From contig NZ_UWPD01000001.1 of assembly GCF_900604965.1 (NCBI RefSeq), positions 1,742,732-1,806,731 on the forward strand: DNA of 64,000 nucleotides, in the 5' to 3' direction. A model generated the notes under the pieces. That model was not told where the DNA came from. It made no database searches and was given only the letters and a program-made list of their open reading frames with translations. Numbering within the stretch: the stretch's first letter is position 1; each line of letters starts with the position of its first letter. The DNA comes from Gordonibacter sp. Marseille-P4307. GTDB lineage: Bacteria > Actinomycetota > Coriobacteriia > Coriobacteriales > Eggerthellaceae. The translations under genes were made by a program, and so were the position numbers. This document shows positions 1 to 9,148 of the stretch, piece by piece.

Positions 1-387
1 CGCCATGCCCGCGGCAATGGAGAGCCCCTGGCCCAAAGAGCCGGTGGACACCTCGACGCCGGGAAGGAGACGGCAATCCGGATGGCCCTGCAGGCGCGTA
101 CCCAGCTTGCGCAGGGTGAGCAACTCTTCTACGGGAAAGTATCCCGTATGGGCCAGCGCAGCGTACAGCGCGGGCGCCGCATGCCCCTTGGACAGGATGA
201 ACCGATCGCGCGATTCGAGTTCGGGATCGAGAGGATCGTGATTCAGAACCCCGCCGAAATACAGCGCGGACAGGATATCGGTGCAGGACAGGGATCCGCC
301 AGGATGCCCGCTGCCCGCCTCGGCGACGCTGCGCAGGATGCTGATGCGCATCTGCCTGGAAGCTTCCTGAAGCTGGTTAAGATCCAT
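1..387 (-). CDS. Transketolase, N-terminal subunit (3' part cut by window edge)
   Basis: The first 129 codons of a split-type transketolase N-terminal (thiamine diphosphate-binding) subunit are present; the rest lies left of the window. Seen: the N-terminal stretch MDLNQLQEASRQMRISIL, then the family motif AGSGHPGGSLS near residues 24-34, DRFILSKGHAAPALYAAL around 61-78, and STGSLGQGLSIAAG near 115-128, all characteristic of transketolase. Split transketolases make two separate polypeptides that together interconvert sugar phosphates in the non-oxidative pentose phosphate pathway. The start chosen is the ATG at 387; there is no longer in-frame extension with a better ribosome binding site. 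The C-terminal subunit should lie downstream, outside the window. A TACAAT-like -10 element lies about 45 bp upstream. Confidence 0.9.
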   Translation of the reverse strand, partial: MDLNQLQEASRQMRISILRSVAEAGSGHPGGSLSCTDILSALYFGGVLNHDPLDPELESRDRFILSKGHAAPALYAALAHTGYFPVEELLTLRKLGTRLQGHPDCRLLPGVEVSTGSLGQGLSIAAGMA

Positions 388-486
388 TAACGGCCTTTCG
401 ACTCTGTTTCTAGACGGACAAAAAGCATTGTACAACCGCGCACCTTCGGAAGCGCGCGGGATGAACCCGTTTGGACGCCCTCCCGA

Positions 487-1590
487 TTACTGGGAAACGC
501 GCCATTTGTGATACCCGATTACAAGCTGATCTATATCGCCGCCCAAAACGGCGTCGACGTTGCCCGTCTCCACGCCGCTGCGCAGATCCTTTACCAGCTG
601 ATACGGGTACAGAACGTAATTGCGGATCTGGCTGCCGAACGAGATCTCCTTGCGTTCTCCGCGCAGCTCGTCGATCTGTTCGGCGCGCTTGGCCTCTTCG
701 AGCTCGAACAGGCGCGCCTTGAGAACCCGAAACGCCGCCTCCTTGTTCTGGAGCTGGCTTTTCTGATTCTGGCAGGTAACCACCAGACCCGTTGGAACGT
801 GGGTGAGGCGCACCGCGGAATCGGTGGTGTTCACGCACTGGCCGCCCGGGCCGCTGGAACGATACACGTCAACGCGCACATCGGCGGGATTGAGATCGAC
901 CTCGATATCGTCGGGAAGAACGGGAAGCACCTCCACGCTGGCAAACGTCGTATGACGGCGCTCCTTCTCGTCGGTCGGAGAGATGCGCACGAGCCGATGC
1001 ACGCCGGCTTCGCTGGAAAGCATGCCGTAGGCGTTTCGGCCTTCGATCTGGATGGTGGCGCGGTCCAGACCCATCACTTCGGCGGGAACCGCGTCGAGCA
1101 CCGTCGCCTTCCAGCCCTTCGAGCTTGCATAGCGCGCGTACATCTGAAACAGCATCTCGCACCAGTCGTTGGCTTCAAGGCCGCCCTGACCGGGGTTGAC
1201 GGTGAGAATGGCGTCCCCCTCGTCGAAACGGCCCGAAAACCACGAGGACAGCTCGAGGGCATCGAGCATCTCGTCAAGCGACGACGCCGCGACGCGGGCC
1301 TCTTCGGCAAACGCCTCGTCCTCGGCGGACAGCTCGAAGGCGGCGCGCGCATCATCGAGCGCTTCGAGCGCTGCAGCGTACTCCTTCAGCGTATCGCGCA
1401 GATTGCCCGCCTGCTTGGATATGCGCTGAGCGCGCGGAACATCGTCCCAGAAACCCGGGCGCGCCGTCTCTTCGTCGAGTTTTTCAAGCTCGACGCGCTT
1501 CTCTTCGATATGCAGGTACGAGTGCGCGTCGGATACGCGCTCGGCAAGCCCGTCAAGCAGCCTCTCGTCCACTTCCTCAATTGCACCCAC
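487..1590 (-). CDS. prfB: Peptide chain release factor 2
   Basis: Class I release factor of 367 aa, which ends translation at UGA/UAA. Seen: the catalytic GGQ motif in SGPGGQCVNTTDSAVR near residue 250, the basic C-terminal tail ending IDQLVIGYHKWRVSQ, and a helical N-terminal domain. The start is a GTG at 1590 (GTG GGT GCA). Many prfB genes carry an in-frame UGA near codon 25 that needs a programmed +1 frameshift; at the equivalent place (SYL-HIEEK) this gene reads CTG CAT and is uninterrupted, so that autoregulation is absent. The stop-codon recognition tripeptide, usually SPF in RF2, reads SPT here (ISPTDEKERRHTTF). RF2 rather than RF1 is supported by the overall sequence and the ERRHTTFASVEVLP context. 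It lies 47 bp downstream of secA on the same strand. Confidence 0.93.
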   Translation of the reverse strand: MGAIEEVDERLLDGLAERVSDAHSYLHIEEKRVELEKLDEETARPGFWDDVPRAQRISKQAGNLRDTLKEYAAALEALDDARAAFELSAEDEAFAEEARVAASSLDEMLDALELSSWFSGRFDEGDAILTVNPGQGGLEANDWCEMLFQMYARYASSKGWKATVLDAVPAEVMGLDRATIQIEGRNAYGMLSSEAGVHRLVRISPTDEKERRHTTFASVEVLPVLPDDIEVDLNPADVRVDVYRSSGPGGQCVNTTDSAVRLTHVPTGLVVTCQNQKSQLQNKEAAFRVLKARLFELEEAKRAEQIDELRGERKEISFGSQIRNYVLYPYQLVKDLRSGVETGNVDAVLGGDIDQLVIGYHKWRVSQ

Positions 1591-1637
1591 GTGCTGAAAA
1601 CCGCCTTAACCTGGTTCGTGCAAGGGAGATAAACGGG

Positions 1638-4424
1638 TTAATCCCGGTTTTTCCCGTGGCACTTCTTGAACTTCAACCCCGATCCGCACGGACAAGGATC
1701 GTTCCTGCCGACGTTGGCGAAGGGGTCGTCTTTATCCTTCTGGTACGTAGCGACCTTGCGGGACGCTTGCGGCGTCGCCGCGTTTTCCGGACGGGTCTGG
1801 GGTTGCGCGCTGCGTCCCTCAAGCGCCGCCTCGGGCGACGAGTAGGTAACCCGCCCCGAAAGCGGGTTGCCGCTTTCGGGCAGCACCTCCGGAACGCTGC
1901 GCTCCGCAACTTGCAAGCGCAAAAGCGTGCGCAGGTAATCTTCGTACATACCGGCGGTCAGGCTCTGGAAGGCCAGATAGGCTTCTTCACGGTACTCGGT
2001 GAGGGGATCGCGCTGCCCCATCGCGCGCAAGCCGATGCCGGTGCGCAGGTAATCCATATCGTGCAGATGCGCCATCCAGCGATTGTCCATAATGCGCAGC
2101 ATGATCTGGGTTTCGAGCGTCTTCATGACCTCTTCGCCCACCAGTTCGGTCTTTCTGCGGTGGATATCTTCCAAATGCTCGGAAAGCCGTTCGGAGAGCA
2201 CCGCGGCATCGTCGTCGCAATCGATGTCCTCGACCGAAAAACCGGTGTCGCCGGTCATGGAGGTCAGCCAGGTACTCAGCGCATGCAGATCCCAATCGTC
2301 GCTGGGAGTCCGGTCCGGACACGCATCATCGACCTGGGCCTCCACCACATCCGAAACGATCTCGGGAATGCGGTCGGTCATCTGCTTGCCGTCGAGGATG
2401 GCATTGCGCTCCTCGTAGATGGCCGTACGCTGAAGATTCATGACGTCGTCGTACTCGAGCACGTTCTTACGGGCGGCGAAGTGCATCGTCTCCACCTGGC
2501 GCTGGGCGTTCTCGATGGCCTTCGACACGAGGCCCGCCTGGATGGGCTCGCTGTCGGGCATCTGGGTGCGCTGCATCATCGCGGAGATGCGGTCCATGCG
2601 GTCGCCGCCGAACTTGCGCAGCAGATCGTCCTCGAGCGAGAGGTAGAACTGAGTCTCGCCGGGGTCGCCCTGACGGCCGGCGCGACCGCGCAGCTGGTTG
2701 TCGATACGGCGCGACTCGTGGCGCTCGGTGCCGATGACCAGCAACCCGCCTGCCGCCAAAACGCGCTTTGCCTCTTCGGCGCACGTCGCCTTGGCCTGCG
2801 CAAGCGCACCCTCGCGCTCTGCGGAGGTGGCGGGGCGAGGATCGCCCTCGGCCACTTCCGCGCCTTCGGGAAGGCTCGGATCCAACCCGCGCGCGCGCAA
2901 GGCATCGTCGGCCAGAACCTCGGCGTTGCCCCCGAGCAGGATGTCGGTACCGCGACCCGCCATGTTCGTGGCGATGGTGACCGCCCCGACGCGACCCGCC
3001 TGGGCCACGATATGGGCCTCGCGCTCGTGGTTTTTCGCGTTGAGGGTTTCATGCGCGATGCCGCGCTTGTCGAGGAGCCGCGAGAGGCGCTCGGAGCTCT
3101 CGATGGACACGGTGCCCACCAAAACCGGCTGTCCCTGGGCGTTGCGTTGGGCGATAGTGTCGGCGACGGCGTTGAATTTCGCATCGACCGTACGGTAGAT
3201 CTGATCGTTCTGATCGATGCGCTGGGGCTGCCGATTCGGCGGGATGGCCATCACCGGCAACTTGTAGATCTCGCGAAACTCACTGTCTTCGGTCATAGCC
3301 GTACCGGTCATGCCCGACAGCTTCCCGTACAGGCGGAAATAGTTCTGAAGCGTGATGGTCGCAAGGGTCTGGTTCTCCTCGCGCACCCGAACGTGCTCTT
3401 TGGCCTCGAGCGCCTGATGAAGTCCTTCGGAGTAGCGCCGCCCTTCCATGATGCGGCCGGTGAACTCGTCGACGATCTTGACCTCGCCCTCGCGCGTCAC
3501 GACGTAATCGACATCGCGTTTGAACAGGAACTGGGCTTTCAGCGCCTGCTGAAGATGGTTCGCCAGCTGACCGGAAGGGTCGGAGTAGATGTCGTCGATC
3601 CCCAGCATGCCCTCGATGCGCTCGAGACCCGTCTCGGTGGCGTTTATGGTGCGCTTCGCCTCGTCCATCTCGAAATCGACATCGACCTGCAAGCCGGGCA
3701 TAACGCGCGCGAAACGGTTGTACGTCTCGGCCGCCTCGGTACCGGCGCCCGAGATGATAAGCGGCGTGCGGGCCTCGTCGATGAGAATGGAGTCGACCTC
3801 GTCGACGATGGCGAAATGGTGCCCGCGCTGCACGCGGCCCTCCGCCCGCGTGACCATGTTGTCGCGCAGATAGTCGAAACCGAACTCGGAGTTGGTGCCG
3901 TACGTGATGTCGGCCAGATAAGCGGGACGCTTCAGTTCGGGACGCATGGCGTTTTGAATAAGGCCGACGTTCATGCCGAGGAACCCGTACACCCGCCCCA
4001 TCCACTCGCTGTCGCGTCGGGCCAGGTAGTCGTTGACCGTCACAATATGCACGTTGTTGCCGGAAAGCGCGTTCAGGTAGCCGGCAAGGGTGGACACGAG
4101 GGTTTTGCCCTCGCCGGTACGCATTTCGGCGATCTGCCCGGCATTCAGGGCCATGCCGCCGATGAGCTGCACGTCGAAGTGGCGAAGCCCCAGCGTGCGC
4201 ACGCTGGCCTCGCGCACGGCGGCGAAGGCCTCGATCAGCAGATCGTCAACCGACTCGCCGTTGGCGATACGCTCGCGAAACGCCGCGGTGAGCGCACGCA
4301 GCTCGTCATCGCGCAGCGCCTGCATCGAAGGTTCGAGATCGTTGATCTTTGAAACGAGAGCCTGGAAGTTCTTAAGCTGACGCCCCTCACCCAACGTGAG
4401 AAGCCTGGAGAGAAAACCTGCCAT
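1638..4424 (-). CDS. secA: Preprotein translocase subunit SecA
   Basis: ATPase motor that pushes unfolded preproteins through the SecYEG channel. About 928 aa, the usual length for SecA. Seen: N-terminal MAGFLSRLLTLGEGRQLKNF, Walker A MRTGEGKT, DEAD-box-like IVDEVDSILIDEARTPLIISG, motif VGTVSIESSE, IATNMAGRGTDILLGGNAEV, and GTERHESRRIDNQLRGRAGRQGD. The C-terminal zinc-binding tail DPCPCGSGLKFKKCHG is intact. I start it at the ATG at 4424 rather than 42 bp upstream because it begins the conserved N-terminus and has AAAGGG about 10 nt before it. It is followed by prfB. Confidence 0.97.
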   Translation of the reverse strand: MAGFLSRLLTLGEGRQLKNFQALVSKINDLEPSMQALRDDELRALTAAFRERIANGESVDDLLIEAFAAVREASVRTLGLRHFDVQLIGGMALNAGQIAEMRTGEGKTLVSTLAGYLNALSGNNVHIVTVNDYLARRDSEWMGRVYGFLGMNVGLIQNAMRPELKRPAYLADITYGTNSEFGFDYLRDNMVTRAEGRVQRGHHFAIVDEVDSILIDEARTPLIISGAGTEAAETYNRFARVMPGLQVDVDFEMDEAKRTINATETGLERIEGMLGIDDIYSDPSGQLANHLQQALKAQFLFKRDVDYVVTREGEVKIVDEFTGRIMEGRRYSEGLHQALEAKEHVRVREENQTLATITLQNYFRLYGKLSGMTGTAMTEDSEFREIYKLPVMAIPPNRQPQRIDQNDQIYRTVDAKFNAVADTIAQRNAQGQPVLVGTVSIESSERLSRLLDKRGIAHETLNAKNHEREAHIVAQAGRVGAVTIATNMAGRGTDILLGGNAEVLADDALRARGLDPSLPEGAEVAEGDPRPATSAEREGALAQAKATCAEEAKRVLAAGGLLVIGTERHESRRIDNQLRGRAGRQGDPGETQFYLSLEDDLLRKFGGDRMDRISAMMQRTQMPDSEPIQAGLVSKAIENAQRQVETMHFAARKNVLEYDDVMNLQRTAIYEERNAILDGKQMTDRIPEIVSDVVEAQVDDACPDRTPSDDWDLHALSTWLTSMTGDTGFSVEDIDCDDDAAVLSERLSEHLEDIHRRKTELVGEEVMKTLETQIMLRIMDNRWMAHLHDMDYLRTGIGLRAMGQRDPLTEYREEAYLAFQSLTAGMYEDYLRTLLRLQVAERSVPEVLPESGNPLSGRVTYSSPEAALEGRSAQPQTRPENAATPQASRKVATYQKDKDDPFANVGRNDPCPCGSGLKFKKCHGKNRD

Positions 4425-4527
4425 TGAAACACTGCCCTTTCGGGTTCGGACGTTATTGCCGACCACCTTAACATACCAAAGCTCGGGACGTACCCGCGCG
4501 CGGCACTCCTAACGCACACTCCCGTTT

Positions 4528-7191
4528 TCAGCACTCTTCGACCATCCGATGGGACGCCGCGTCTATGAGCGAGCGGTAAAGCCCTTCGAGCTCAAGCGAC
4601 GGATCGATGCCCAGCTCCTCCGAAAGCACCTTGCGGCAATGCAGATAGCTTGTAAGCGCCGAGGTGCGCTGCCCGGCCGAAATCTGCGCCTTTATCAGCG
4701 CCAGATAAGCATCCTCCCTCGTTCGGTCCTTCCGAAGCGCCAGCCGCGCGAACCACAGCCCCTGCTGCGAGGCCCCCGATGCGACCAGGCGTCCCGATGC
4801 CACCACCAACGCATCCACCATCCGCGTTCGGTATTCGCCGCGCGCCGCCCCGATGATCTCGTTATCCAGCTCCGCCGCCATCAGATCGTCACCGAACTCA
4901 TCTTCCGCCTGGTTGTATATCTCCGACCATCGAACCGTGTCGAAGTCCCCGAACAGCAGTTCCTGGCACAGCTGGTTGAACCGGGTCGCGTCCGCCGCCA
5001 GAATATGCCGATCGATCCCGCACGAGCGCTGATGGCGTATGAGGTACGGACACGTCCCGTCATCAAGCGTGAGAGCCGCCTTAAGCTGCGACCACACCGT
5101 GTAGAAGTTCTTGCGCGCCGTGTCGATATCGCTGCCGGGCCACAGCGACTCGACGATGAAATCGCGGGAAAGCTCGCGACCTGAATTCAAAACCAGCATC
5201 GCAAGCAGCACCTTCGCCTTGTGGCGGACGCCTTTCAACACGTCCCGATCGTCCTGTCCGATGCGCGCCTCCACCTTTCCGAAAAGCCTCACGCGCAAAA
5301 TCGGAGCCGACGGACCAAGATCGAGATCCCGCGCGGGCGACGCAAGATAGGCATCGGGGCGGGTGGCCACCTTGCCGGCTCGTTCGATCGAACGGCTTGC
5401 AAGCCAGGCTCGGCGCTCTTTCCTCTGCGCATGCAGCCAAACGTCGGCCTCGCGCAGCTCCATCATAAGCTCGGTCGGCAGCGGATCGTCTCCCCGAAAC
5501 GCCCCCTTCGCGCGGGCGCGCTCGAGCGCCAGTCCCGCAATCATCTGATAGAACGACCGAGGACCCTCGGATTCGACCAGCATGCACCGCACTGCGTCGT
5601 ACACGCGCGCGAGTCCTGCGTCCGCGCACAAAACCGACCCGGCCCGCCGCGCCGCCTCGTCGAACAGGGCCCGCGCCAAAAGGCAGACCGCCTCCGACGA
5701 TGCGTCGGCGTTCAGGAGAAGCAGGCATGCCTCGCAAGACGCCTCCATCCCCCTGCCCCAGGCGCAGCATGCAACCGCCAAGGGAAGCCACAGACGCTGC
5801 GAGGCGTCGAAGCGCCCCGCTCGCCTCAAAGATCCGATCAGGTCGAATGAGCGATGCGAACAGGCGCGCAGCCCTGCGGGCGCATCCGCGTCCTCCGGGT
5901 TCAGCTCGCGGGCAACCAGCGATTCGAGAACGTCGCGGGCGCGGGTCGCCATCGCCTTGGAGCCCTTCGCGGCCAGAATAGCCAGAGACACCGTCTGCTC
6001 GCGCTTTCCCGCAGACGAATCGAACGCCGTGCGCTTGGCCAAGCGCACGGCATCGTCGGCATCCCCTAAAACCAGCAACCGCTCGGCTCGGCACGTATCG
6101 ATGACCGCCCGCGATCGCGATCCGTGCGGACGCATCCGCTCGAGCAGATCCAAACCGGCAAGCATGTCGCCGGTGCGCAGGATAAGCCCGTCATTCTCTG
6201 AGAACCACGAGCATATCCGCTCGTCGGATCCCGACAGGGCGATCGTCTCGCACGCACGGCGCGCAAACCCTTCAGACAAAAGCCCGTTCGACCAATACCG
6301 AACGAGTCCCGCTCGGTTTCCGAAGGGGGAATGGGACCCAAGCACCTCGAGCTGAGATCGAAACGCCGCAGCTATGCGCTCTACGGGAAGGTCCACGCAC
6401 GAAAACAGCTCGGCTCCAACGTCGATCCCTGTGAAGGGGTATTCAAGCGCTATGCGCTCGATGACCTCGGACCCAACCGCGCACGCCCCTTCGAGATCCG
6501 ACACCGAACCCTTTACCAAAACGAGCGCGGTGAGAATCGCCAACGTGCAGTCGAGGGATCTGCGCTCGCGGGCGATCCCGGCAAGGAACGCTCGCGACGA
6601 TTCTTTGTCCGCAGGCCAAGCGAGGCTGGCGACACGCTGTGCGGGGGGCACGGTGCTGCTCGGACGCCTCGACCTTTCCGCGGCACTGCGAGAGGCATCG
6701 ATCTCGGAGTCAGACAAAAGCAAGTCGGTGGCCGACAGCCTGAGGCGGTCCCTTTGCAGGCAACCCAAGGTATCGGCCGCAGGACAGCAGGTAACGAGCA
6801 CCTCTGCCCCCTGATCGAGAAGGGAGTCGAAGCAAGCCGAAAGCAATTCGGCACGATCGGGGGACAGCTCGGGCGCATCGTCTATCACCACGAGAGCCAC
6901 CGAGGAATCGGCCTTTCCTATAAGCTCGGCCAGGCAACCTGAATCCAGATCGCGCAAAAAGCACGGACTGGTTCCGTTAATCCATACCACATGCTTGAAT
7001 TCGAACATGGTCTCGGCGTATTCGAGCGCCAGATCGGTTTTGCCGAAGCTATCGGGAGCCACCAGAAACCGCACGACGCGCCGCTCTTTGAGCAACCGGG
7101 CGATCAGATCGGGACGGCTGCGGTAGCGTTTTCCTGCAAGCGAAGCCGGACGGGAGCCGCGGCAAGCCGACTGAGAGATAAACCCCCTCAT
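4528..7191 (-). CDS. Large ATPase/BTAD transcriptional regulator (SARP-like)
   Basis: An 887-aa regulator with an N-terminal P-loop NTPase and a C-terminal SARP-type DNA-binding plus bacterial transcriptional activation domain. Seen: LVAPDSFGKTDLALEYAE (P-loop, residues about 43-60), a Walker B-like VALVVIDDAPE near residue 105, a long helical middle, then from about residue 630 ILRVRLFGKVEARIG starting an OmpR-like winged helix (LSRDFIVESLWPGSD, NFYTVWSQLKAAL), and a BTAD helical repeat ending YLHCRKVLSEELGIDPSLELEGLY. The ATG at 7191 is preferred over one 36 bp upstream because GGAGAGG precedes it by about 7 nt. Family members act as transcriptional activators gated by an NTPase module; target genes cannot be told from the sequence. 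It stands alone between the rsfS terminator and secA. Confidence 0.8.
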   Translation of the reverse strand: MRGFISQSACRGSRPASLAGKRYRSRPDLIARLLKERRVVRFLVAPDSFGKTDLALEYAETMFEFKHVVWINGTSPCFLRDLDSGCLAELIGKADSSVALVVIDDAPELSPDRAELLSACFDSLLDQGAEVLVTCCPAADTLGCLQRDRLRLSATDLLLSDSEIDASRSAAERSRRPSSTVPPAQRVASLAWPADKESSRAFLAGIARERRSLDCTLAILTALVLVKGSVSDLEGACAVGSEVIERIALEYPFTGIDVGAELFSCVDLPVERIAAAFRSQLEVLGSHSPFGNRAGLVRYWSNGLLSEGFARRACETIALSGSDERICSWFSENDGLILRTGDMLAGLDLLERMRPHGSRSRAVIDTCRAERLLVLGDADDAVRLAKRTAFDSSAGKREQTVSLAILAAKGSKAMATRARDVLESLVARELNPEDADAPAGLRACSHRSFDLIGSLRRAGRFDASQRLWLPLAVACCAWGRGMEASCEACLLLLNADASSEAVCLLARALFDEAARRAGSVLCADAGLARVYDAVRCMLVESEGPRSFYQMIAGLALERARAKGAFRGDDPLPTELMMELREADVWLHAQRKERRAWLASRSIERAGKVATRPDAYLASPARDLDLGPSAPILRVRLFGKVEARIGQDDRDVLKGVRHKAKVLLAMLVLNSGRELSRDFIVESLWPGSDIDTARKNFYTVWSQLKAALTLDDGTCPYLIRHQRSCGIDRHILAADATRFNQLCQELLFGDFDTVRWSEIYNQAEDEFGDDLMAAELDNEIIGAARGEYRTRMVDALVVASGRLVASGASQQGLWFARLALRKDRTREDAYLALIKAQISAGQRTSALTSYLHCRKVLSEELGIDPSLELEGLYRSLIDAASHRMVEEC

Positions 7192-7287
7192 GATATGTCC
7201 TCTCCGTTGGGAGAGGCCGAAGACCAAGCACGTTCGATCCTACGAAACGAACCGAACCCGAACAAGCGGCGAAGCGTCCTTTGACGC

Positions 7288-7319
7288 AAAAAAGGGAGCC
7301 GTCAAGACCCCCTTTTTTT
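7288..7319 (-). terminator. Intrinsic terminator after rsfS
   Basis: Read on the minus strand, AAAGGG and CCCTTTTTT arms flank a short loop and end in a run of T. It lies 35 bp after the rsfS stop and ends the rplU-to-rsfS run before the SARP-like gene. The A/T symmetry means it could also act in the other direction. Confidence 0.7.
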
Positions 7320-7353
7320 CCGTTACGCGAAAACCCCGCCTGAAGCCGGCTGA

Positions 7354-7908
7354 TCATTCCCCATCGAACCTGGCAACCTCGCCCGACGCATCTTCGGCCG
7401 CCCGCTTCTTCAGCAGCTCGGCAATACGATCCGAATACTCGATGCCGGAAAACCCCTCGGCGGCAAGATCGATGACGGGCGCATCGTTCCACAGCGCCTC
7501 GAGGCGGTAGAATTCGCGCGTTTCCGGCTGGAATACGTGAGCCACCATGTATCCGTAGTCCAGCAGCTCCCACGACCCATCGCGCGTCTCTTCCCGATGA
7601 AGGGGATGCTCGCCGGTGCGCTTGCGCATGGCCTCCTCGATGGCGTCCACGATGGCGCTCACCTGACGACTGTTCGCCGCCGTCACGATCACGAAGTAGT
7701 CCGTAATCCCCACCAGCTCGCTTACATCCTGAACTACGATGTCGGTCGCCTTCTTCGCGTCGGCTGCCCGAGCCGCCAGCAGGGCGGCCTCCCGCGACGA
7801 GACGGGGCCCTTCTCGAGCTGCTCACCTGCTGCGCGTTCGATCTGATCGCTTACTGAATCACCTGAATCCTCGGTGGAGCCGAGCTTAGTCCCGGTTGTC
7901 CACAACAT
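7354..7908 (-). CDS. rsfS: Ribosomal silencing factor RsfS (Iojap/YbeB family)
   Basis: RsfS binds ribosomal protein uL14 and blocks subunit joining when nutrients are scarce. 184 aa, longer than the roughly 110-aa core because of an N-terminal extension of about 45 residues and a C-terminal tail of about 30. Core seen: AADAKKATDIVVQDVSELVGITDYFVIVTAANSRQV in segments, WELLDYGYMVAHVFQPETREFY and LEALWNDAPVIDL. The ATG at 7908 overlaps the end of nadD by 23 bp, indicating translational coupling; the nadD-rsfS order is a common conserved pairing. A terminator follows. Confidence 0.92.
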   Translation of the reverse strand: MLWTTGTKLGSTEDSGDSVSDQIERAAGEQLEKGPVSSREAALLAARAADAKKATDIVVQDVSELVGITDYFVIVTAANSRQVSAIVDAIEEAMRKRTGEHPLHREETRDGSWELLDYGYMVAHVFQPETREFYRLEALWNDAPVIDLAAEGFSGIEYSDRIAELLKKRAAEDASGEVARFDGE

Positions 7909-9148
7909 AGCTGTTCCAAACCTCGACGGTGCGCGGATGAATGCGCTTACGTCGGGCTATAAGGTCTGCAAGTATATGACGATACGTCCTGAAAAACAAT
8001 TTTTCCAGCGAAACCTCACCGATGAGGTCGCGCAGATCCTGAACGCCGGGAAAGCGACGGTTCTCCTCGATGGCGTCGGCAACGTAGACCACCATGTCGA
8101 GATCGGACATACGGGGTGCGCCCGCCGTGTGCCGCGCCACCGCCTGCAACACGTCGTCGGGAATATCCGGATACGCGCGGCGCAGCGCTTCGGCGGCTGT
8201 GGGGCCGTGCAGCAGCGCCGGCATGTCGAACACCATCCGCCCGTCGATGCCGAGCCCCAGATCGAAAACGCGTCTGCGCGCGCCTTCGTCATCAAGCCCC
8301 TTGTCCCAGTCGTGCAGCAGCCCGGCAAGCCGCGCCCGACGGGGATCCGCCCCGTAGACGTGCGCCAGACGCTCGGCCATATCGGCCACCCCCCTGATAT
8401 GCCGCAGACGGCGCTCGGACACGCGCCGCTCGAGCTCGGATACGATGCGCCGTTCGAATGCGGGGCCGAACACCTCATCGGACGCGCGCGTTTGCCGAGT
8501 CGGTCGATACGGATCGGCGCATTCGATGAGTTCGGCCACAACCGAGGGAACGAAATAGCGCACCGAGCTTCCGCTTGCCAGCCGTTTGCGCACCACCGTG
8601 CTGGAAACGTCCAGAACCTCATCGTCAAGCAGGCAGAAATCGAACGCATCGAGACCACGTTCGGATACCTCTCCCGATCCGAACGGATGGCCCGCACGCG
8701 GAACCACGGCAAACGAGGCAAGCGACGCCAGGGCCGGAGCGTCGGACCACCGATGCAGCCCCCGAGCCGCATCCGATCCCATAATGAAGAAAAGCCTCAC
8801 ATGCTCGCCGAAAAACGAGCGGAGGTCGCGCAGGGTATCGACCGTGCGGGTCTTCCCCCCGCGCTCGATGTCGATACCGCTGACGTCGAAGTAGGCGTTG
8901 TCCCGCACCGCCGCCTTGCACCAGGAAAGACGTTGTTCGGGAGAGGCGACAACCGAACCTTCCTTGAACGCCGATGCCGCCGTGGGAACGAACAGAACCG
9001 CATCGAGACCCAGTTCTATGCGCGCTGCATCGGCCATGGCAAGGTGACCTACATGGACGGGATCGAACGTCCCTCCGAGAACCCCCACGCGATGGGGCCT
9101 CTCATCGGAGGCAATCCAGTCGAAGCGCTCGCTCACTGATGCGATCAC
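7886..9148 (-). CDS. nadD: Nicotinate-nucleotide adenylyltransferase fused to YqeK-type HD phosphohydrolase
   Basis: 420 aa, about twice the usual NadD length. Residues about 1-215 are NadD, which joins nicotinate mononucleotide to AMP in NAD synthesis: VGVLGGTFDPVHVGHLAMA (nucleotidyl transferase motif), FFIMGSDAARGLHRW, and DVSSTVVRKRLASG, the ISST-like motif. Residues about 225-420 are a YqeK-like HD domain: HIRGVADMAERLAHVYG, the metal-binding LAGLLHDWDKGL, LLHGPTAAEALR, ARHTAG and VYVADAIEENRRFPGV. YqeK proteins hydrolyse symmetrical dinucleoside tetraphosphates. In many Firmicutes nadD and yqeK are adjacent separate genes; here they are one chain. Start is GTG at 9148, overlapping the proA stop by 4 bp. 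Confidence 0.93.
   Translation of the reverse strand: MIASVSERFDWIASDERPHRVGVLGGTFDPVHVGHLAMADAARIELGLDAVLFVPTAASAFKEGSVVASPEQRLSWCKAAVRDNAYFDVSGIDIERGGKTRTVDTLRDLRSFFGEHVRLFFIMGSDAARGLHRWSDAPALASLASFAVVPRAGHPFGSGEVSERGLDAFDFCLLDDEVLDVSSTVVRKRLASGSSVRYFVPSVVAELIECADPYRPTRQTRASDEVFGPAFERRIVSELERRVSERRLRHIRGVADMAERLAHVYGADPRRARLAGLLHDWDKGLDDEGARRRVFDLGLGIDGRMVFDMPALLHGPTAAEALRRAYPDIPDDVLQAVARHTAGAPRMSDLDMVVYVADAIEENRRFPGVQDLRDLIGEVSLEKLFFRTYRHILADLIARRKRIHPRTVEVWNSYVVDNRD

Noticed and set aside
1581..4352. Very long plus-strand open frame opposite secA
   Set aside because: High GC makes antisense frames stay open; the minus-strand product is unmistakable SecA and the antisense translation shows no family motif.
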